A DNA stretch of 64,000 bases from Acidobacteriaceae bacterium. GTDB taxonomy: Bacteria > Acidobacteriota > Terriglobia > Terriglobales > Acidobacteriaceae. The stretch is taken from the NCBI GenBank assembly GCA_025355385.1, contig JANXZS010000107.1, forward strand, positions 35,877 through 99,876, written 5' to 3'. The notes beneath the pieces were generated by a model. That model did no database searches. It was not told the origin of the DNA and worked only from the letters and a program-made list of their open reading frames with translations. Positions 17,958 through 30,975 of the stretch are shown in pieces (positions within the stretch are counted from its first letter, which is position 1; every line of letters begins with the position of its first letter). The position numbers and the translations under genes were made by a program.

Positions 17958-18496
17958 TGTCCATCTATGCCTCCCGCTATGCCCGGGCCTTTGCCGATGT
18001 GGTCGAATCCGCGAAACTTGATTCCGCGGATGTCGATCGCCAGCTCGAGGATTTTGCCGCCACCTGGAATGGCAGCTCCGAACTGCGCGAGGTTTTGAAC
18101 AATCCGGCCGTGTCCAGTGAATACAAGGTCTCGATCCTCGACAAAATCAACACTCGGATGGGCTGTGTGCCATTCGTGCGCAACTTCCTCGCAGTGCTTA
18201 TTAATCACAGCCGCCTGGATGCCTTTGACGAGGTTCTGGCCGAGTTTCGCCGCGAGATGCATCTCCGGATGGGGATCTCTGAGGCTCATGTGATCACCGC
18301 CCGCAAGCTGGATGACGCGGAGCGCCGCGAGTTGGAAGAGCAGGTGGCAAAGCTCTCGGGAACCCGGGTCTCTGCGAAGTTTGAGGAAGACAGCTCGATC
18401 CTTGGTGGAGCGGTAGTGCGGATCGGCAGCACGGTTTACGACGGTTCTGTACGCGGCACTTTGAGCAAGCTCAGAGAGCAGCTCATCGCTGGCTGA
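17957..18496 (+). CDS. atpH: F1Fo ATP synthase subunit delta
   Basis: The 179-residue protein has the N-terminal SRYARAFADVV typical of delta/OSCP and the C-terminal block DDSSILGGAVVRIGSTVYDGSV (here EDSSILGGAVVRIG), which are the family's best-conserved parts. It joins the peripheral stalk to the top of the alpha/beta hexamer. Its ATG overlaps the b stop by one base. Confidence 0.95.
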   Translation: MSIYASRYARAFADVVESAKLDSADVDRQLEDFAATWNGSSELREVLNNPAVSSEYKVSILDKINTRMGCVPFVRNFLAVLINHSRLDAFDEVLAEFRREMHLRMGISEAHVITARKLDDAERRELEEQVAKLSGTRVSAKFEEDSSILGGAVVRIGSTVYDGSVRGTLSKLREQLIAG

Positions 18497-18534
18497 TTGA
18501 CACAATTTAACTTGAGATTTAGTTGGGAAAGTGA

Positions 18535-20085
<1,551 letters not shown>

Positions 20086-20102
20086 GGAAGCTCGAAATAT
20101 AA

Positions 20103-22642
<2,540 letters not shown>

Positions 22643-22649
22643 GGCTACG

Positions 22650-23072
22650 ATGGCAGACACAACAAACCAACTGCGGGTTCGGCTGGTAACTCCGGAGCGC
22701 ATTCTTGCCGACCTGATGGCAGATGCAGTAGAACTGCCCGCGAAGTCGGGCTATCTGGAAGTACTCTACGGTCACGCGCCGCTACTGGCGGAGCTGGGGG
22801 CGGGCGACGTAACCCTGCATGGCGGGGTAGCCGGTGAGCAACGTTTCAACGTCGCATGGGGATTCGTCGAAGTGCTTCCTGAGCGAGTCACGATTTTGGC
22901 CGATAGTGCCTTGAAGCCCGAGGAAATCGACACCGCTCTGGCACAGCAGAAGCTGGAACAGGGCCACAAGCTCTGGAATGAAGCCGGAGACGATCCAGCC
23001 AAGTACGAACACGCGAACGACGTCATCGATAAAGCGGAAGCGCGATTGGCAAGCGCAGCGCGCAAGGCATAG
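22650..23072 (+). CDS. atpC: F1Fo ATP synthase subunit epsilon
   Basis: The 140-residue protein has the beta-sandwich domain starting LRVRLVTPERILADL and the conserved GYLEVLYGHAPLLAEL. A C-terminal two-helix domain (about residues 90-140) is present, the part that can inhibit ATP hydrolysis. It closes the cluster. No atpB, atpE or atpI follows or precedes, so the membrane a and c subunits must be encoded elsewhere. Confidence 0.95.
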   Translation: MADTTNQLRVRLVTPERILADLMADAVELPAKSGYLEVLYGHAPLLAELGAGDVTLHGGVAGEQRFNVAWGFVEVLPERVTILADSALKPEEIDTALAQQKLEQGHKLWNEAGDDPAKYEHANDVIDKAEARLASAARKA

Positions 23073-23181
23073 ACGGCCTTCAACCAGAGAAATAACATGG
23101 GACTGGTCTCAAGACGGACGGGCTCCATGAGCCTCATTTCCGCGTGTGTGTAGGCTTCGATTGAATACCAGAAGGTGATCC

Positions 23182-24249
23182 ATGAAAATTCTATCGGCGT
23201 TCCTGGCGCTGGTGTTGGTTGGGGGCGATGTCGTGCCTGGCAGCCCTGCGTCGGCCCAGACTAGCGGTGAGGCCGTTTCCACGTTTCACAATCCGATATT
23301 GCCATCCGGCGCCGATCCATGGGTGACCTACCAGGACGGCTTCTACTACTACATGAATTCGACCGGCAACAACTTGACCATCTGGAAGACGCGGAACGTC
23401 GCGGATCTGTCGACTGCGGAGAAGAAGGTCGTATGGACACCACCCGCCAGCGGACCATATTCGAAAGAGCTATGGGCTCCTGAACTGCATCGTATCCAGA
23501 GCAAATGGTACATCTACTTCGCGGCCGATGCGGGAGACAACGATACCCATCGCATCTGGGCGGTCGAAAATCCCGCCAGCGATCCGTTGCAGGGGACATG
23601 GACTTTTAAGGGTAAGGTCGCTGATCGATCTGACAAATGGGCGATCGACGCTTCGGTCTTTGAGAACGGCGACAAGCTTTACATGGTCTGGTCGGGATGG
23701 GCTGGCGATAGCAACGGTGTACAGAGCATCTATCTTGCGCAGATGAAGAATCCCTGGACGATTGCAGGAGACAGAGTCCGCATCTCTACTCCGGAGTACC
23801 CATGGGAGAAGGTCGGGGACCTCGATCCTCAGAACCGTATCATCGATATGCCGCACGTGGATGTGAACGAAGGACCAGAAATTCTCAAGCACAGCAAAAA
23901 TATTTTTGTGGTGTATTCAGCCAGCGGTTGCTGGACCAACTACTACGAACTTGGCATGGTAACCGCCTCTGCCAGCAGCAACCTGATGGATTCGGCCTCG
24001 TGGAAGAAGTCTCCCCATCCTGTATTTCGCGAGGATCCCGAAGCCTCCGCCTTTGGCACCGGACACAACTCCTTTTTCCAGTCTCCCGATGGCAAGACAG
24101 ACTGGATTCTGTACCACGCAAACGCCAAGCCGAATCAGGGCTGCGAAGACTTTCGTGCGCCGCGCGCGCAGCCGTTTACGTGGAATTCCGACGGAACGCC
24201 GAACTTCGGCAAGCCGCTTCCCCTCGGACAAGCCATACCCAGGCCATAG
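23182..24249 (+). CDS. Secreted GH43-family glycosidase
   Basis: A signal peptide (about residues 1-26, ending ASAQT) leads into a five-bladed GH43 propeller. The three catalytic carboxylates are placed as in the family: Asp45 in SGADPWV (base), Asp156 in KWAIDASVF (pKa modulator) and Glu230 in VNEGPEIL (acid). Family members act on arabinan or xylan side chains, usually as arabinofuranosidase or xylosidase; the exact substrate cannot be read off. At 355 residues there is only the catalytic domain. It stands alone, with no transporter or other glycosidase adjacent. Confidence 0.88.
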   Translation: MKILSAFLALVLVGGDVVPGSPASAQTSGEAVSTFHNPILPSGADPWVTYQDGFYYYMNSTGNNLTIWKTRNVADLSTAEKKVVWTPPASGPYSKELWAPELHRIQSKWYIYFAADAGDNDTHRIWAVENPASDPLQGTWTFKGKVADRSDKWAIDASVFENGDKLYMVWSGWAGDSNGVQSIYLAQMKNPWTIAGDRVRISTPEYPWEKVGDLDPQNRIIDMPHVDVNEGPEILKHSKNIFVVYSASGCWTNYYELGMVTASASSNLMDSASWKKSPHPVFREDPEASAFGTGHNSFFQSPDGKTDWILYHANAKPNQGCEDFRAPRAQPFTWNSDGTPNFGKPLPLGQAIPRP

Positions 24250-24285
24250 ATCCTGCGGTCGGGCCTCGTTTGCGAGTGCATTCCG

Positions 24286-25107
24286 GTGGCCGGGGAGTGT
24301 ATCGTCTTCCGTGGGATTGGTCGTAGCGTAGAGTCCATCTCCACGCAGCGAGAAAGGGATCAATTGGCCCAGCCGTTGTGCGAAGCCGCTGCAGCAACTC
24401 ATCCGGGGATGGTGCGCAGCGGCAATGAAGACGCGTTCGGGCTCAGCCACGAAGACGGGCTCTTCCTGGTGTGCGATGGCATGGGCGGCGCGGCCGCTGG
24501 AGAAGTGGCCAGCAGCATGACCGTCGCCGAGGTGCTGAAATGCTTTGCGGGCTGGACCAATGCCGGGGAAGCACGGCTATCCCCTGCGACTACTTTGCGC
24601 GATGCCATTGCCTCAGCCAATAGGGCGATTTTCTGCAAGTCATCCAAGGACGCCCGGCTTCACGGTATGGGAACCACGCTGGTGGCACTCGTCGTGGCAG
24701 GCAACTCCGCATGGGTAGCGCACGTCGGGGACAGTCGCTGTTACAGATTGCGCGGTGGCGCGCTCGAGCAGATCACCCTGGACCACTCGCTGGTGGACGA
24801 ACAGGTGCGCATGGGCTCGATCACCGTGGACGAGGCTGCACGCTCGCCCCTCCGCAACGTGATCACCCGCGCCGTCGGTTCTCAAAAAGCTATCTCGTCC
24901 GATATCGCGGAACTTTCGCTGGTGCGCGGAGATGTCTTTTTACTGTGTAGCGACGGTCTTACCCGCGAGTTGGAATGCGAACAGTTGCAGGCAATTCTGG
25001 CGGGCGAAAGTGATCTGCCGACGGCTTGTACCAGGCTGATCCAGGCAGCCAATGATTCCGGTGGTCGCGACAACATCACCTGCCTGCTGGTGCGGCTGTC
25101 TGGCTGA
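24286..25107 (+). CDS. PP2C-type Ser/Thr protein phosphatase
   Basis: The bacterial PPM/PP2C motifs are in order: HPGMVRSGNEDAF, FLVCDGMGG (metal Asp), GMGTTLVAL, AWVAHVGDSRCYRLR, LRNVITRAVG, FLLCSDGLT and GGRDNITCLLV. All metal-binding aspartates are present. The frame opens at a GTG at 24286, 36 bases after the GH43 gene, but the first roughly 30 residues are not conserved and the start may be further in. No partner Ser/Thr kinase is present in the window. Confidence 0.9.
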   Translation: MAGECIVFRGIGRSVESISTQRERDQLAQPLCEAAAATHPGMVRSGNEDAFGLSHEDGLFLVCDGMGGAAAGEVASSMTVAEVLKCFAGWTNAGEARLSPATTLRDAIASANRAIFCKSSKDARLHGMGTTLVALVVAGNSAWVAHVGDSRCYRLRGGALEQITLDHSLVDEQVRMGSITVDEAARSPLRNVITRAVGSQKAISSDIAELSLVRGDVFLLCSDGLTRELECEQLQAILAGESDLPTACTRLIQAANDSGGRDNITCLLVRLSG

Positions 25108-25171
25108 GGAGCGCAGTAACATAGTTTCACTGCGTTCGCGCGGCTTCGATCGTCAAGTGGAAGGATGGGTC

Positions 25172-26023
25172 ATGAGCGAGATCCTGCTGGTGGGAGTCGT
25201 AGGCGCGGGTACCATGGGCAACGGGATAGCACACGTCTTTGCGCAGCGCGGCTATGAGGTTCGTATTTGTGAGGTGGAACAGCGTTTTCTCCAGCGCGGT
25301 TTGGAAACAGTCAAGCGCAACATGGAGCGCGAGGCCGCCAAAGGCAAGGTCACTGAAGAGGAGGTGATCGCGGCGCTCAAGCGCATCGAGGGCACCCTCG
25401 ATCGTCGGACTCTCGCCGAGTGTGACTTTGTTATAGAGGCGGCTACCGAGCGCTTCGAGTTGAAGGCGGAGATCTTTCGACAACTTGACGACCTGCTGCC
25501 GGAAAAGGTGATCCTGGCATCGAACACCTCCTCCATATCCATCACGAGGCTGGCGGCTCAGACCAAGCGTCCGGGGCAGGTTGTGGGGATGCACTTCTTC
25601 AACCCGGTTCCGATCATGAAGCTGGTCGAGGTCATCCGCGGATTAGCGACCTCTCCTGCCACCTTTGAGGTTGTGAAGAATCTGGCGACGCGACTGGGCA
25701 AAACACCCATCGAGGTGAAGGATGCGCCGGGCTTCGTCTCCAATCGCGTGTTGATGCCATTGCTGAACGAGGCGATGTTTGCCGTGATGGAAGGTGTGGC
25801 CACCCCGGAAGCCATCGATGAAGTCTTCAAATTAGGAATGGCGCACCCTATGGGACCACTGACTCTGGCTGACTTCATCGGGCTCGACGTCTGCCTGGAC
25901 ATCATGCGCGTGCTGCAGGGTGGCTTCGGCGATCCTAAATACCGGCCCTGCCCTCTGCTGGTTCGCATGGTGGATGCTGGATGGCTTGGGCGTAAGTCGG
26001 GCCGAGGATTTTTTCTGTATTGA
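25172..26023 (+). CDS. 3-hydroxyacyl-CoA (3-hydroxybutyryl-CoA) dehydrogenase
   Basis: The ATG at 25172 gives 283 residues, the usual length for stand-alone enzymes of this family. The NAD motif GAGTMG is at 11-16. The catalytic dyad region includes Glu93 (EAATERF) and His141 (GMHFFNPVP), and DAPGFVSNRVLMP begins the C-terminal helical domain. It reversibly oxidises (S)-3-hydroxyacyl-CoA to 3-ketoacyl-CoA, for butyrate-type or fatty-acid metabolism. No other beta-oxidation genes are adjacent. Confidence 0.93.
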   Translation: MSEILLVGVVGAGTMGNGIAHVFAQRGYEVRICEVEQRFLQRGLETVKRNMEREAAKGKVTEEEVIAALKRIEGTLDRRTLAECDFVIEAATERFELKAEIFRQLDDLLPEKVILASNTSSISITRLAAQTKRPGQVVGMHFFNPVPIMKLVEVIRGLATSPATFEVVKNLATRLGKTPIEVKDAPGFVSNRVLMPLLNEAMFAVMEGVATPEAIDEVFKLGMAHPMGPLTLADFIGLDVCLDIMRVLQGGFGDPKYRPCPLLVRMVDAGWLGRKSGRGFFLY

Positions 26024-26099
26024 TCGCTGGTAACCGGTCAGATTCCCTGCTGCCCACGGTACCCGCTCTTGCACAGCAATTCGCTGTATTCTAGTCCTC

Positions 26100-27062
26100 A
26101 TGGTGAGAGTGACAGTGCTGGCCAGCGGTTCAAAGGGCAACAGCACAATTGTCTCCTCCAACCGCACGCGCATTCTGGTAGACGCTGGATTGAGCTGCCG
26201 CGAACTTTTCAAGCGCATGCAGTCCGCAGACGAGGATCCCCAGACCCTCGACGCCATTCTGATCACCCACGAGCATCAGGACCACGTGCAGGGAGTTTCG
26301 GTCACGGCGCGGAAACTTGGCATTCCCGTCTACTTCACTGAGGCTACCCACCGCGCCTGGATTCGCTGGATGACGCCCCAGAAGCGGGTAACTTACGCCG
26401 ACTGGCTGGCACAGCGGAAAGCCGACTCTGCTGCGAAGCAAGCGCTTGCCGAGATAGTTTGCGACGCCGCGACTTCGGATCATCTTGACGAGCGAGAGTC
26501 GCTCGATCTGACTGCCAGTGAGGCGGACGGCGAGATTCGCGACCTCCCAGACCCCTGTGCTCTTCCCGGAGTGGAATACTTCAAGGCGGGGTGCGGCTTT
26601 TGCATCGGGGATATCGCAATTGCTCCCTTTACCACCCCCCACGACGCCGCCGATCCCTGCGGATTTGTCTTTGTAGCTGAGGGGATCCGGGTAGCGGTTG
26701 CTACTGATCTCGGTTACATTCCATCTAATGTTCAGATGCACTTACAGCATTGCGATGTCCTGATGCTGGAGTCAAACCACGATCTTGAGATGCTGCGCGA
26801 TGGTCCCTATCCGTGGAGTGTCAAACAGCGGGTTTTGTCCCGCGTTGGTCACCTGTCTAACGATGCGACGGCAGATTTTCTTTCTAGAACTTACGATGGT
26901 TATGCGACGTATGTCATACTGGCGCATCTTTCAGAGTGCAATAATTTACCCGAACTGGCCAGAGTATCGGCTGAAACGGCATTGCGGCACCGCATGAACT
27001 TGTTGGGTAATAAGTTGGTTCTCGCCCGACAAAGTCTTCCAATCGATGCTATCTCTTTGTAG
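26100..27062 (+). CDS. WalJ/YycJ-type metallo-beta-lactamase-fold hydrolase
   Basis: The N-terminus VTVLASGSKGNSTIV is diagnostic of the WalJ/YycJ group, and the metal motif THEHQDH is at 56-62. VAVATDLGY and LESNHD are the later metal and substrate blocks, followed by HLSN and AHLSECNN. Related proteins are exonucleases involved in mismatch repair or cell-wall homeostasis in Firmicutes; the role here is unproven. Compared with the usual roughly 260 residues there is an insertion of about 60 residues (about 95-155), rich in Asp/Glu/Ala, between the metal motif and the second half. Confidence 0.83.
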   Translation: MVRVTVLASGSKGNSTIVSSNRTRILVDAGLSCRELFKRMQSADEDPQTLDAILITHEHQDHVQGVSVTARKLGIPVYFTEATHRAWIRWMTPQKRVTYADWLAQRKADSAAKQALAEIVCDAATSDHLDERESLDLTASEADGEIRDLPDPCALPGVEYFKAGCGFCIGDIAIAPFTTPHDAADPCGFVFVAEGIRVAVATDLGYIPSNVQMHLQHCDVLMLESNHDLEMLRDGPYPWSVKQRVLSRVGHLSNDATADFLSRTYDGYATYVILAHLSECNNLPELARVSAETALRHRMNLLGNKLVLARQSLPIDAISL

Positions 27063-27162
27063 GCGGACGGGTTAGAATAAAGACTCCGGGAGATATATCG
27101 TTCACGTACTCTTGAAGCCTTCGCCGGTATTCTAAGGATTCGGAAATCGAGTACAAAGTTCA

Positions 27163-27633
27163 ATGCCCATGACAACATGCACAGATCCAGTAGTAGGAGA
27201 CATACTTTCCAGTTGGAGATACGACATTTCCGGTATCAGTCCGGACATGCGCACTGACTATGAGCAGCATCTGACGGAGTGTGGCCAATGCCGCTCCCGC
27301 CAAAGGCTCCACCGAACCATCGATGTCACGCTGATCGGGTTCAGCACTGTATCCATTGCAGTATTCTTGCTTGCTATCGCCGTCATTCATCGCGTGGAGC
27401 CCCTGCAGCATTGGGCCCTGGTCCACCTCCAGCTCCACGATATCTATTACGCGCTGACACTGCAGGCCGCCGCCGTTCTCGGCTTGCTGGTCTCGCTTCT
27501 GATCTGGGTTCTCGTTGCCATTACCACGCCTGCTCCCGTGTATCTCAGGGGCATGGCAATGGAACAGGCGCGTCTGCTCCACAATCGTGTGCCAGAGGAC
27601 CTGCACGAACGTCGGCCCCGGAACGTGGCCTAG
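27163..27633 (+). CDS. Small membrane protein with N-terminal zf-HC2-like (anti-sigma) motif
   Basis: Residues 30-45 contain YEQHLTECGQCRSR, an H-x3-C-x2-C arrangement like the zinc anti-sigma fold in zf-HC2 proteins. Two membrane helices follow (about 60-80 and 105-125), and the C-terminus is a short cytoplasmic tail. No sigma factor gene is adjacent, so an anti-sigma role is only suggested. An ATG at 27169 is a close alternative start. A perfect terminator follows. Confidence 0.55.
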   Translation: MPMTTCTDPVVGDILSSWRYDISGISPDMRTDYEQHLTECGQCRSRQRLHRTIDVTLIGFSTVSIAVFLLAIAVIHRVEPLQHWALVHLQLHDIYYALTLQAAAVLGLLVSLLIWVLVAITTPAPVYLRGMAMEQARLLHNRVPEDLHERRPRNVA

Positions 27634-27661
27634 AGCAGTTTTGCTGCATCTCCGATCTTAG

Positions 27662-27692
27662 AAAAGCCGTTCCCGCAAAAGGAACGGCTTTT
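27662..27692. terminator. Bidirectional Rho-independent terminator
   Basis: A perfect 12-bp stem AAAAGCCGTTCC (27662-27673) and its complement (27681-27692) encloses a 7-base loop, with A-run and T-run built into the stem ends. It lies between the anti-sigma-like gene and the convergent VCBS/ASPIC gene and can serve both. Confidence 0.9.
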
Positions 27693-27797
27693 CACTTGGC
27701 CGATGCCGTTCTTCCAGGCCTATGGTCTAAAAGTGGCGGCCAGATCGTATGCCGGGGATGACGCGGCATCTTCTTGCCTGTTCTGAAGAGAAACGCC

Positions 27798-29570
27798 CTA
27801 AGGTTTGGGCCGGGGAACTATCTTCGTACGATCTACCACTCCGCTACCTTCCAGCACCGCATAAAACTTGTCCGCCGCCAAATCCTTGATCAACTCCACC
27901 TTGCCAGAGGGCCAGCGAATCTCCACGCTGTCGATTTTAGTGGCCTGCCCCAATCCGAAGTGCACGCGAAGGTCGTTCTGAGAGATGTAGCTGCCTCCAC
28001 TGTGAATCTCGTCGGTCTGTGTCATTCCCCCTGCAACCAGCTTGAGTTTGGCGCCAATCGCCAGCCGGTTGCTTTTGGTTCCCGCGAGTTCGAAGCTTAC
28101 CCAGTGCATCCCGGGAACGCCCTGATTGCGAACCACGACGGGCGGGCCATCAATATCGCTATAGATGGCATCCATCTGTCCGTCGTTGAACAGGTCGCCG
28201 AAGACTACGCTGCGGGCAGCCTGCGGCCGCAGGATCGCGGCACCGCTCTGGCCGCTCGCATCGCAGAATTTCCCGTCCTTCTGGTTGAGAAAGACATTTT
28301 TGGGTTCAAGATATTTCGCGCCGGTGGCCAGGGAATCTACCTGTGGATAGACGTGGCCGTTGACGGCCACAATGTCAATCCAGCCGTCGTTGTCCAGATC
28401 GACAAACCCCGTGCCCCATCCCACCCAGGGCAGCGATGGCACCGCCACACCGGCCTCATGGGTCACATCCTTGAAGTCCCAGTCGCCGTTGTTGCGATAG
28501 AGCACCTTGTATTCGTCCGCATAGCTGGTGGAATAGATCGCCGGCAGGCCCGTATGCAGATAATCGCCGATGGCCACGCCCATGTTGGCCTGTTCCGATC
28601 CGTCGGCATTGACGGCCGTCCCAGACTGCAACCCGATCTCAGTGAACTTGCCGTTGCCCTCGTTGCGGTAGAGAAAGTTGGGAGTGGAGTCATTTGCGAC
28701 GAAGATGCTGGGACGGCCCGTATTGTTGAAGTCAGACCAGACCACAGTCAACCCGTAGTAGCCTGCCGGATCGTCCACGCCAGCCTGCTTGGAAACATCG
28801 GTAAACGTACCGTCGCCATTGTTATGGAAAAGCGAGTCACCGGCGCCCTTCAACCCGCGAGGGCCGCACTGCACGTCAATGCCGCGATATTTGCAAGTGG
28901 GTCCGCCGCCGAATTTTGGCGGATCCTTGAAATTCAGGTCGACGTAATTCGATACCATCAAGTCGAGAAAGCCATCGCCGTCGTAGTCCCCAAAGGCTGA
29001 ACCCATTGACCAGCGTCCATCGGTGACACCGGCCTGCTTGGCCACGTCGGTGAACGTGCCGTCGCCGTTGTTGCGGTATAAAACATTGCCGCCGTGGCAC
29101 GTAATGTACATGTCGGGCCAGCCATCATTGTTGTAATCGCCAACCGAGCCTCCCATGGCAAAACAGGGCGTCGCCACTCCGGCTTTCTCCGTCACGTCGG
29201 TGAAGGTACCGTCGTGGTTGTTGTGGTAGAGGGCACCCCGGGCAGTCTTTCCGGCGTTGGCCATTGCCACGCTGGGAGCGTTGGTAAAGTACACATCCAC
29301 CCAGCCATCCCTGTCATAGTCCAGCAGTAGAATGCCGCCAGTCATGGACTCAATGATGATCTTCTTTTCTGGGTCGGACGTGTGCTTGAAGTGAATTCCC
29401 GTCTTCGCAGTAACGTCGATCAGTTGCGGAATGACGCGACCGCTGCACTGCTCAGCATCAGCCCCGGCATTTGGCGTCGCCTGACCGCTTGCGAAAGGCT
29501 GCGTCATGAGCAGCGAAATCCCCATGGCAAGGATTTGGTGCAGTATTCCTTTGTGTTGGCGTTGCTGCAT
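27798..29570 (-). CDS. Secreted CRTAC1-type VCBS/FG-GAP repeat protein with ASPIC/UnbV domain
   Basis: The ATG at 29570 gives a signal peptide (about residues 1-30, ending PFASGQA). Then come at least six FG-GAP/VCBS repeats with Ca-binding loops such as DYDRDGWVDVY, DYNNDGWPDMY, DYDGDGFLDLM and DLDNDGWIDIV, each paired with a phrase like LYRNNGDGTFTDVA. The C-terminal 90 residues match the ASPIC/UnbV domain (GSYISQNDLRVHFGLG, then VEIRWPSGKVE). Such proteins form seven-bladed propellers, are exported, and are very common in acidobacteria; their function is unknown. It faces the LacI gene across a shared upstream region of about 160 bases. Confidence 0.88.
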   Translation of the reverse strand: MQQRQHKGILHQILAMGISLLMTQPFASGQATPNAGADAEQCSGRVIPQLIDVTAKTGIHFKHTSDPEKKIIIESMTGGILLLDYDRDGWVDVYFTNAPSVAMANAGKTARGALYHNNHDGTFTDVTEKAGVATPCFAMGGSVGDYNNDGWPDMYITCHGGNVLYRNNGDGTFTDVAKQAGVTDGRWSMGSAFGDYDGDGFLDLMVSNYVDLNFKDPPKFGGGPTCKYRGIDVQCGPRGLKGAGDSLFHNNGDGTFTDVSKQAGVDDPAGYYGLTVVWSDFNNTGRPSIFVANDSTPNFLYRNEGNGKFTEIGLQSGTAVNADGSEQANMGVAIGDYLHTGLPAIYSTSYADEYKVLYRNNGDWDFKDVTHEAGVAVPSLPWVGWGTGFVDLDNDGWIDIVAVNGHVYPQVDSLATGAKYLEPKNVFLNQKDGKFCDASGQSGAAILRPQAARSVVFGDLFNDGQMDAIYSDIDGPPVVVRNQGVPGMHWVSFELAGTKSNRLAIGAKLKLVAGGMTQTDEIHSGGSYISQNDLRVHFGLGQATKIDSVEIRWPSGKVELIKDLAADKFYAVLEGSGVVDRTKIVPRPKP

Positions 29571-29733
29571 TCTTCTCCCGATATGCGTGCGTATTGGCAA
29601 ATTGTACTCAACTGAGATTGTCCGCGACTATCGTCTGTGGTAACCACCCCGGTGCGATACATGTTTTGCTCGACAATCTTTGACCCAGCTCCGTTTTTGT
29701 GGAAGAGTTTCAACGGAGCAAAGAGAATCGATT

Positions 29734-30843
29734 ATGACGCCCCGCAAGGAAACTAAATATCTTCCGCCTCGGCCGATCAGCTTGAAGACTCTCGGCGATT
29801 ATCTCGATCTCTCCCCGGCTACAATCTCTCTTGTTCTAAACAATGCTCCCGGGGTTCGCTCTATCCCTCAGAAGACCCGCGACCGCGTGACCGAAGCGGC
29901 GAAGAAGTTTGACTACCGTCCCAGCTACTCGGCTCGCTCGCTGCGCAACAGACAGACCTTCACCGTCGGTGTCCTGGTGCCGGAACTGAGCGATGTCTAC
30001 TACACCCTTGTCATGGATGGTGTAGAGGAGGTGCTGCTTGAGGAGGGCTACTTGTATCTGACGGCGAGTCATCGCCGCAAAGCCGACCTGGTTGAGGAGT
30101 ACACCGGGCTGCTGATGGAGCGTTCGGTGGAGGGCTTTCTCGCCATCGATACTGTCCTGACGCATCCCCTGTCCCTGCCCGTTGTCGCCGTGCCTGGGCA
30201 TAGGAAGATTGAGGGCGTTACCAATATCCTGCTCGACCACAGGCGCGCTGCTGATCTGGCGCTGCGCCACCTGCAAAAATTGGGTCATCGGCAGATAGCC
30301 TTTATGCGCGGACAGAAATTCAGCTCGGATTCGGACGATCGTTGGAAGAACCTGATGTCCGTCGCGCAGAATCTAGGGATGGAGATCCGCCCTGAGCTGA
30401 CGATTCAACTCCAGCTCAACACTGCGTCACCAGAACTTGGCTATCCAGTTGCCGAAGAGCTGCTCGCGAAGGGAAATCCCTTCACGGCACTGGTCTGTTA
30501 CAACGACGTAGCGGCAATCGGGGCTATCCGGGCATTTCGCGATCATGGGATTCGTGTTCCAGAGGATGTCTCGGTCGTCGGTTTCGACGATATTCTGGGG
30601 GCGGCTTACCACAATCCCAGCCTGACTACGATTCGCCAACCCCTCCGCTCCATGGGCTCCTCTGCCGCACGAATCCTGCTCGAGCGGATGCGCGGGAAGA
30701 ACGATCACTCATCCCCCGTCACGGTCCTTCCGGAGTTGATCATTCGTGAATCAACCATGCCGCCAAACCCTAAGCCATGGTTGAAGCCGAAGAGAGAACC
30801 AAGACACTCCTCCGGCGGACGCGGCGCAGGGACGACCGGTTGA
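29734..30843 (+). CDS. LacI-family transcriptional regulator
   Basis: The start ATG at 29734 follows GGAGCAAAGAG. The helix-turn-helix lies at about residues 14-37 (ISLKTLGDYLDLSPATISLV), followed by the hinge-helix region YRPSYSARSLR. The effector domain is a periplasmic-binding-protein fold, with TFTVGVLVPELSDVYY, FTALVCYNDVAAIGA and DVSVVGFDDI. The ligand is probably a sugar or nucleoside but is not known. The C-terminal 30 residues are basic and unordered. It is divergent from the VCBS/ASPIC gene, a candidate target. Confidence 0.9.
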   Translation: MTPRKETKYLPPRPISLKTLGDYLDLSPATISLVLNNAPGVRSIPQKTRDRVTEAAKKFDYRPSYSARSLRNRQTFTVGVLVPELSDVYYTLVMDGVEEVLLEEGYLYLTASHRRKADLVEEYTGLLMERSVEGFLAIDTVLTHPLSLPVVAVPGHRKIEGVTNILLDHRRAADLALRHLQKLGHRQIAFMRGQKFSSDSDDRWKNLMSVAQNLGMEIRPELTIQLQLNTASPELGYPVAEELLAKGNPFTALVCYNDVAAIGAIRAFRDHGIRVPEDVSVVGFDDILGAAYHNPSLTTIRQPLRSMGSSAARILLERMRGKNDHSSPVTVLPELIIRESTMPPNPKPWLKPKREPRHSSGGRGAGTTG

Positions 30844-30917
30844 AAGCAGAGGATTTCCCAAAATATCTTAGCGTGGTTTCGAACCATTTCGAGACTCTGA
30901 GAGCCACGAACGCTTTT

Positions 30918-30951
30918 CACCTGTAACCTAGCAGGTGTTGCGTTTTATACT
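30918..30951 (+). promoter_or_regulatory. Promoter region with palindrome before the secreted protein gene
   Basis: TATACT (30946-30951) could be a -10 element. Directly upstream is a perfect inverted repeat CACCTG / CAGGTG (30918-30923, 30932-30937) with an 8-base gap, in a position where an operator or activator site would lie. The next gene starts at 30976 behind the SD GAGGAGG. Confidence 0.35.
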
Positions 30952-30975
30952 CAACTGCCGAGGAGGCAATACTTC

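Noticed and set aside
23097..23153. 18-codon ORF between atpC and the GH43 gene as leader peptide
   Set aside because: It is not followed by a hairpin, has no biased codons, and the gap is only about 110 bases.
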